Assembly (NCBI GenBank): GCA_023101885.1
Contig: JALPQD010000919.1
Coordinates: forward strand, 124,001-188,000
Length of the DNA: 64,000 bases
Direction: 5' to 3'
Origin: Typhlomys cinereus
Lineage: Eukaryota > Chordata > Mammalia > Rodentia > Platacanthomyidae
The translations under genes and the position numbers were made by a program. Positions within the stretch are counted from its first letter, which is position 1, and every line of letters starts with the position of its first letter. The notes under the pieces were generated by a model. It had not been told where the DNA came from. It saw nothing but the letters and a program-made list of their open reading frames with translations, and ran no database searches. Shown in pieces: positions 59,311 to 64,000 of the stretch.

Positions 59311-59632
59311 TTATAAGTATATTGCTTCGCTTTTAATGGTGTTATATTTGCCTTCTGTTCTCCAGGATATGCCTGTTTTTTCTTCACGCTTGAGTATCAT
59401 TTCTAGCATTTTTTGAAGGCTTGGTTTGGTGGACATGTATCCCTTAAAGTTGTCTTTGTGCTGGAAAATTTTTCTTTCTCCCTCCATCATGACTGATAGT
59501 TTTGCAGGGTAAATCAGCCTGGGTTGACATTTTTGCTCATTCAATACTTGAAGTATGTCTCTCCAAGCTCTTCTTGCTTTTACTGTTTGGACTGAGAAGC
59601 CATTTGTTATTTTAATAGGTTTACCTTTAAAA
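59311..59632 (-). pseudogene. L1-4 ORF1 C-terminal fragment
   Basis: About 107 codons of ORF1, the L1 RNA-binding nucleic-acid chaperone. Order on the minus strand: GKPIKITNGFS (near 59590-59630), then ARRAWRDILQVLNEQ, QPRLIYPAKLSVMMEGE (near 59480-59530), and the end FKGYMSTKPSLQKMLEMIL (near 59400-59460). This matches the conserved C-terminal domain layout of mammalian ORF1p (ARREW...NFQPRISYPAKLSF). The frame is open to a stop at 59311, 17 bases before the ORF2 start at 59291, a normal L1 inter-ORF distance. The trimer coiled coil and RRM are missing through 5' truncation. Confidence 0.88.
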
Positions 59633-59675
59633 GTGATAAGATAAAAAAGATAAGGGATAAGTTAAAAAAGGTAAG
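59625..59675. other. Junction filler with repeated GATAAG words
   Basis: Between the ORF1 end (TTTACCTTTAAA) and resumed satellite (GGTAAGTGTCTTACAG) lies AGTGATAAGATAAAAAAG plus GATAAGGGATAAGTTAAAAA. GATAA recurs four times. The uninterrupted satellite has GGATAAGTGTC at exactly this phase, so the filler looks like several copies of the target word made during a non-standard 5' end-joining of L1-4. Confidence 0.6.
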
Positions 59676-60019
59676 TGTCTTACAGAAGTGTCAATACTGT
59701 AACTCTTTGTGTTCAGGAGGATATCACACTTGTCATAGGAAGTTTCCATGAAACATGTTCACACATGTCATTCCCTTCCAAAATCATAAATCAAGTGAAG
59801 AGGACTCACAGTCATATGTAGCATGTGCACTTCTTTGTGTTAAGTATCCTACACAGTTTTCTAAACTGTAAAACATTGTGTTCTGGAGAAAACAACATTT
59901 CTTTTGTGCTGATTCTACCAACTGTATTCAGGCCTGCAATGAGCTTGAAAATAGTGACCAAGTGAGGAAGCATCAAATTCACATGTTTCACTTCCACTTC
60001 TCTGAAAGAATCCTGTAGA
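59671..60019. repeat. Satellite domain B2, last two monomers
   Basis: m4' (no 31-bp duplication) followed by m5' with TGTGTTCTGG, CAGGCCTGCAATGAGC and GTGAGGAAGCATCAAATTC, all family B markers. It ends at the m5/m1 border at 60019. Confidence 0.9.
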
Positions 60020-63000
60020 TGTTCATACTTGTAACTTTTTATGTTCAGGAGAAACTCACACTGGATTTCTGACGTTTTCATGAAATATGTTCATGCAGGC
60101 CTTGATTTTCCAAAATAGAGAACCAAGTGAGGAGGACAGAGAGTTAAATGTTGGAGTTGCACTTCTTAGGGATAAGTATCCTACAGAAGATTCTGTAGTG
60201 TTACACTTTGTTTTCAGGAGAAGATCATACTTGTTTTGCGCCATTTGCACATAACATGTTCACGCAAGCCATGATTTTCCAAAATAGTGAACCAAGTGTG
60301 GAGGATTCAGAGTCAAATGTTGGGATTTCACTTGGAAGGGATAAGTATCCTGAAGAAGTTCCTATACTGTAACATTTTTGTTCAGGCGAAAATCTCACTT
60401 GTTTTGTGACATTTGATTTTACAAATAGTGAACTAAGTCAGTTAAATGTTGCAAGTGTACTTCATTAGGATATGTACCGTACAGAAATTTCTATGTTGTA
60501 ACTCCTTGTGTTCAGGAGGAAATCACACTTGTTTTACGACATTTCCATGAAACATGTTCATGCATGTCGTTATCTCCCAAAATCCTGAACCAAGTGAAGA
60601 GGACTCACAGTCCTATGTAGTTTATGCACTTCTTTGGGAAGTCATATGTAGCATGTGCACGTCTTTGGGATAAGTATCCTACACAGGTTTCTAGACTGTA
60701 AAACTTTGTATTCTGGAGAAAACAACATTTGTTTTGTGCTGATACTACCAACTATGTCCAGGATTGCAATGACCTTGAAAACAGTGACCAAGTGAGGACA
60801 CGTCAAATTCACATGTTTCACTTTCTCTTCTCAGTGATAAGAATCCTGTAGATGTTCATATGTTGTAACTTTTTATGTTCAGGAGAAATTTACACTGGTT
60901 TTGTGACGTTTTCATGGAAAATGTTAACGCAGGCCTTGATTTTCCAAAATAGTGAACCAAGTGAGGAGGACTGAGAGTCAAATGTTAGAGGTGCCCTTCT
61001 TAGGGATAAGTATCCTACAGAAGATTATATAGAGTTACACTTTGTGTTCAGGAGAAGATCATACTTCTTTTGCGACATTTGCACATAACATGTTCACGCA
61101 GGCCATGATTTTCCAAAATAGTGAAGCAAGTGCGGAGGATTCAGAGTCAAATATTGGAATTTCTCTTCTTAGGGATAAGTATTCTAGAGAAGTTCCTACA
61201 TTGTAATATTTGTTTTCAGGTGAAAATCATACTTGTTTTATGACATTTGAATGGTATACGTTCACACAGGCCATGATTTTACAAAATAGTGAACCAAGTG
61301 CGGAGGACTCAGAGTTAAATATTGCAAGTGCACTTCTTTAGGATAAGTATCGTACAGAAGTTTCTATATTGTAACTCTTTGTGTTCAGGAGGAAATCACA
61401 CTTGTTTTACGACGTTTCCATGAAACATGTTCATGCATGTCGTTCCCTTCCAAAATCGTGAACCAAGTGAAGAGGACACACAGTCATATGTAGCATGTGC
61501 ACTTCTTAGGGAAGTCATGTGTAGCATGTTCACTTCTTTGGGATAAGTATCCTACACAGGTTTCTAGACTGTAAAACTTTGTATTCTGGAGAAAACAACA
61601 TTTGTTTTGTGCTGATACTACCAACTATGTTCAGCCTTGTAATGAGCTTGAAAATAGTGACCAAGTGAGGATGCGTCAAATTCACATGTTTCACTTTCTC
61701 TTCTCAGTGATAAGAATCCTGTAGATGTTCATACGTTGTAACTTTGTATGTTCAGGAGAAATTCACACTGGTTTTTTGAAGTTTTCATGGAATATGTTCA
61801 CGTAGGCCTTGATTTTCCAAAATAGTGAACCAAGTGAGAAGGACTGAGAGTCAAATGTTGGAGGTGCACTTCTTAGGGATAACTATCCTACAGAAGATGT
61901 TGTAGTGTTACACTTTGTGTTCAGGAGAAGATCATACTTGTTTTGCGACATTTGCATATAACATGTTCACGCAGGCCATGATTTTCCAAAAGAGTGAACC
62001 AAGTGCGGAGGATTCAGAGTCAAATGTTGGCATTTCACTTCTTAGGGATAAGTATCCTAGAGAAGTTCCTATACTGTACCATTTGTGTTCAGGCGAGAAT
62101 CATACTTGTTTTGTGACATTTGAATGGCACATGTTCACACAGGCCATGATTTAAAAAAATAGTGAACCAAGTGAGTTAAATGTTGCAAGTGCACTTCTTT
62201 AGGATAAGTATCATACAGAAGTGTCTATATTGTAATTCTTTGTGTTCAGGAAGAAGTCACACTTGTTTTACGACATTTCCATGAAACATGTTCATGCATG
62301 TCATTCCCTTCCAAAATCGTGAACCAAGTGAAGAAGACTCACAGTCATAGGTAGCATGTGCACTTCTTAGGGAAGTCATGTGTAGCATGTTCACTTCTTT
62401 AGGAAAGGTTTTTGGACTAAAACTTTGTATTCTGAAGAAAACAATATTTGTTTTGTGCTGATTCTACCAACTATGTTCAGGATTGTAATGAGCTTGAAAA
62501 TAGTGACCAAGCGAGGACGCGTCAAATTCACATGTTTCACTTCCACTTCTCAGTGATAAGAATCCTGTAGATGTTCATATGTTGTAACTTTTTATGTTCA
62601 GGAGAAATTCACACTGGTTTTGTGACGTTTTCATCGAAAATGTTAACGCAGGCCATGATTTTCCATAATAGTGAACCAAGTGAGGTGGACTGAGATTCAA
62701 ATGTTGGAGGTGCACTTCTTAGGGATAAGTATCCTACATAAGATTCTATAGAGTTACACTTTGTGTTCAGGAGAAGATCATACTTCTTTTGCGACATTTG
62801 CATATAACATGTTCACGCAGGCTATGATTTTCCAATATAGTGAAGCAAGTGCTGAGGATTCAGAGTCAAATGTTGGAATTTCTCTTCTTAGGGATAAGTA
62901 TTCTAGATATGTTCCTATATTGTAACATTTGTTTTCAGGCAAAAATCATACTTGTTTTGTGACATTTGAATGGTATACGTTCACACAGGCCATGATTTTA

Positions 63001-64000
63001 CAAAATAATGAACCAAGTGAGGAGGACTCTGAGTTAAATGTTGCAAGTGCACTTCTTTAGTGTAAGTATCGTACAGAAGTTTCTATATTGTAACTCTTTG
63101 TGTTTGGGAGGAAGTCATATATTTTATGACGTTTCCATGAAACATGTTCATGCATGTTGTTCCCTTCCAAAATGGTGAACCAAGTGAAGAGGACACACAG
63201 TCATATGTAGCATGTGCACTTCTTAGGGAAGTCATGTGTAGCATGTTCACTTCTTTGGGATAAGTATCCTACACGGGTTTCCAGACTGTAAAACTTTGTA
63301 TTCTGGAGAAAACAACATTTGTTTTGTGCTGATACTACCAACTATGTTCAGGCTTGTAATGAGCTTGAAAATAGTGACCAAGTGAGGACGCGTCAAATTC
63401 ACATGTTTCACTTTCTCTTCTCAGTGATAAGAATCCTGTAGATGTTCATACGTTGTAACATTTTATGTTCAGGAGAATTTCACACTGGTTTTGTGATGTT
63501 GTCATGGAATATGGTCACGCAGGCCTTGATTTTCCAAAATATTAAACCAAGTGAGGAGGACTGAGAGTCAAATGTTGGAGGTGCACTTTACGGATAAGTA
63601 ACCTACAGAAGATTCTGTAGTATTACACTTTGTGTTCAGGAGAAGGTCATACATGTTTTGCGACATTCGCATACAAAATGTTCATGCAGGCCATGATTTT
63701 CCAAAAGAGTGAACCAAGTGCGGAGGATTCAGTCAAATGTTGGAATTTCACTTCTTAGGGATAAGTATCCTAGAGAAGTTCCTATACTGTAACATTTGTG
63801 TTCAGGCGAAAATCATACTGTCTTTTGTGACATTTGAATGGCACATGATCACACAGGCCATGATTTAATCAAAATAGTGAACCAAGTGAGTTAAATGTTG
63901 CAAGTGAACTTCTTTAGGATAAGTATCATACAGAAGTGTCTATATTGTAACTCTTTGTGTTCAGGAGGAAATCACACTTGTTTTACGACGTTTCCATGAA
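60020..64000. repeat. Satellite domain A3: 5-monomer HOR, to window end
   Basis: HOR starts at 60020, 60853, 61726, 62572 and 63443. The last unit is cut by the window end in m4. m4 regains the 31-bp duplication (from 60613). Alternate units share private variants: GGAAAATGTTAACGCAGGCC in m1 (60916 and 62634), GGAATTTCTCTTCTTAGGG in m2 and GGTATACGTTCACACAGG in m3 for the 60853/62572 pair (offset 1719). A shortened GTGAGTTAAATGTTGCAAG and CAGAAGTGTCTATATTG mark the 61726/63443 pair (offset 1717). The local repeat is therefore a 10-monomer 1.72-kb HOR. Confidence 0.94.

Larger units (their letters stand above)
56214..59632 (-). mobile_element. L1-4: LINE-1 with endonuclease-RT internal deletion
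   Basis: A minus-strand L1 of about 3.4 kb. The left end is a long T-rich reversed tail (56214-56262), with the C-rich 3' UTR block at 56296-56365. ORF2 C-terminus is at 57363, and RT is readable to FADD (59009-59020). There, at about 59025, sequence jumps to the N-terminal endonuclease region (SDKVDFKPKK-like), so about 1.5-2 kb of ORF2 is missing. ORF2 start is near 59291, then the ORF1 C-terminal domain to 59632. It is the only copy here that keeps ORF1. No target duplication is visible. Satellite resumes near 59671 close to the phase it left. Confidence 0.92.

Noticed and set aside
1..64000. Primate alpha satellite
   Set aside because: Similar monomer length and HOR layout, but the characteristic alpha-satellite sequence is not seen in any monomer.

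Overview
The window is mammalian, non-genic DNA: a long tandem satellite array interrupted by four damaged LINE-1 (L1) retrotransposons. The L1 pieces carry the ORF2 and ORF1 signatures of placental-mammal L1. The species cannot be fixed from the sequence, and I do not recognise the satellite as a named family. No intact cellular gene, tRNA, rRNA or CRISPR array was seen. The many short open frames are satellite read-through or L1 fragments.

Satellite. All satellite DNA runs in one orientation and is built from diverged monomers of about 155-200 bp, mostly 168 bp. A typical monomer opens with TGTAACTCTTTGTGTTCAGG, has a TTCACGCAGGCCATGATTTT-like centre and ends near AAGTGCACTTCTT plus TAAGTATCCTACAGAAG. 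Two higher-order repeat (HOR) families alternate. Family A (1-7800, 28229-35120, 60020-64000) is a 5-monomer HOR of about 865 bp (types m1-m5), with a 31-bp duplication inside m4. Family B (7801-28228 and 35121-60019) adds monomer types m6-m11 and forms longer HORs of 8-16 monomers. Higher layers are visible: a 15-monomer 2.58-kb period in A2, a 10-monomer 1.72-kb period in A3, a 12-monomer 2.02-kb period in B1 and a 16-monomer 2.69-kb period in B2. This hierarchy is typical of centromeric or pericentromeric satellites, so a centromere-associated locus is the best inference. It is not proven.

L1 insertions, all inside family B. L1-1 (13391-16284, minus) is 5' truncated in the reverse transcriptase and flanked by a 14-bp target duplication. 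L1-2 (23344-24519, minus) has lost most of ORF2, yet shares its 5' junction and satellite flank variants with L1-1. L1-3 (36432-40952, plus) is the longest, running from the endonuclease domain to the poly(A) tail, with a 16-bp target duplication. L1-4 (56214-59632, minus) reaches back into ORF1 but lacks the endonuclease-RT middle.

Other features are a 532-base N gap (51390-51921), a noisy indel-rich stretch after it, and a GC-rich, hairpin-rich block of about 170 bp of unknown origin (55642-55810). Recurrent sequence signals in family B include a CENP-B-box-like motif in m6, splice-donor/acceptor-like pairs and dense short palindromes. Monomer names m1-m11 are my own labels.
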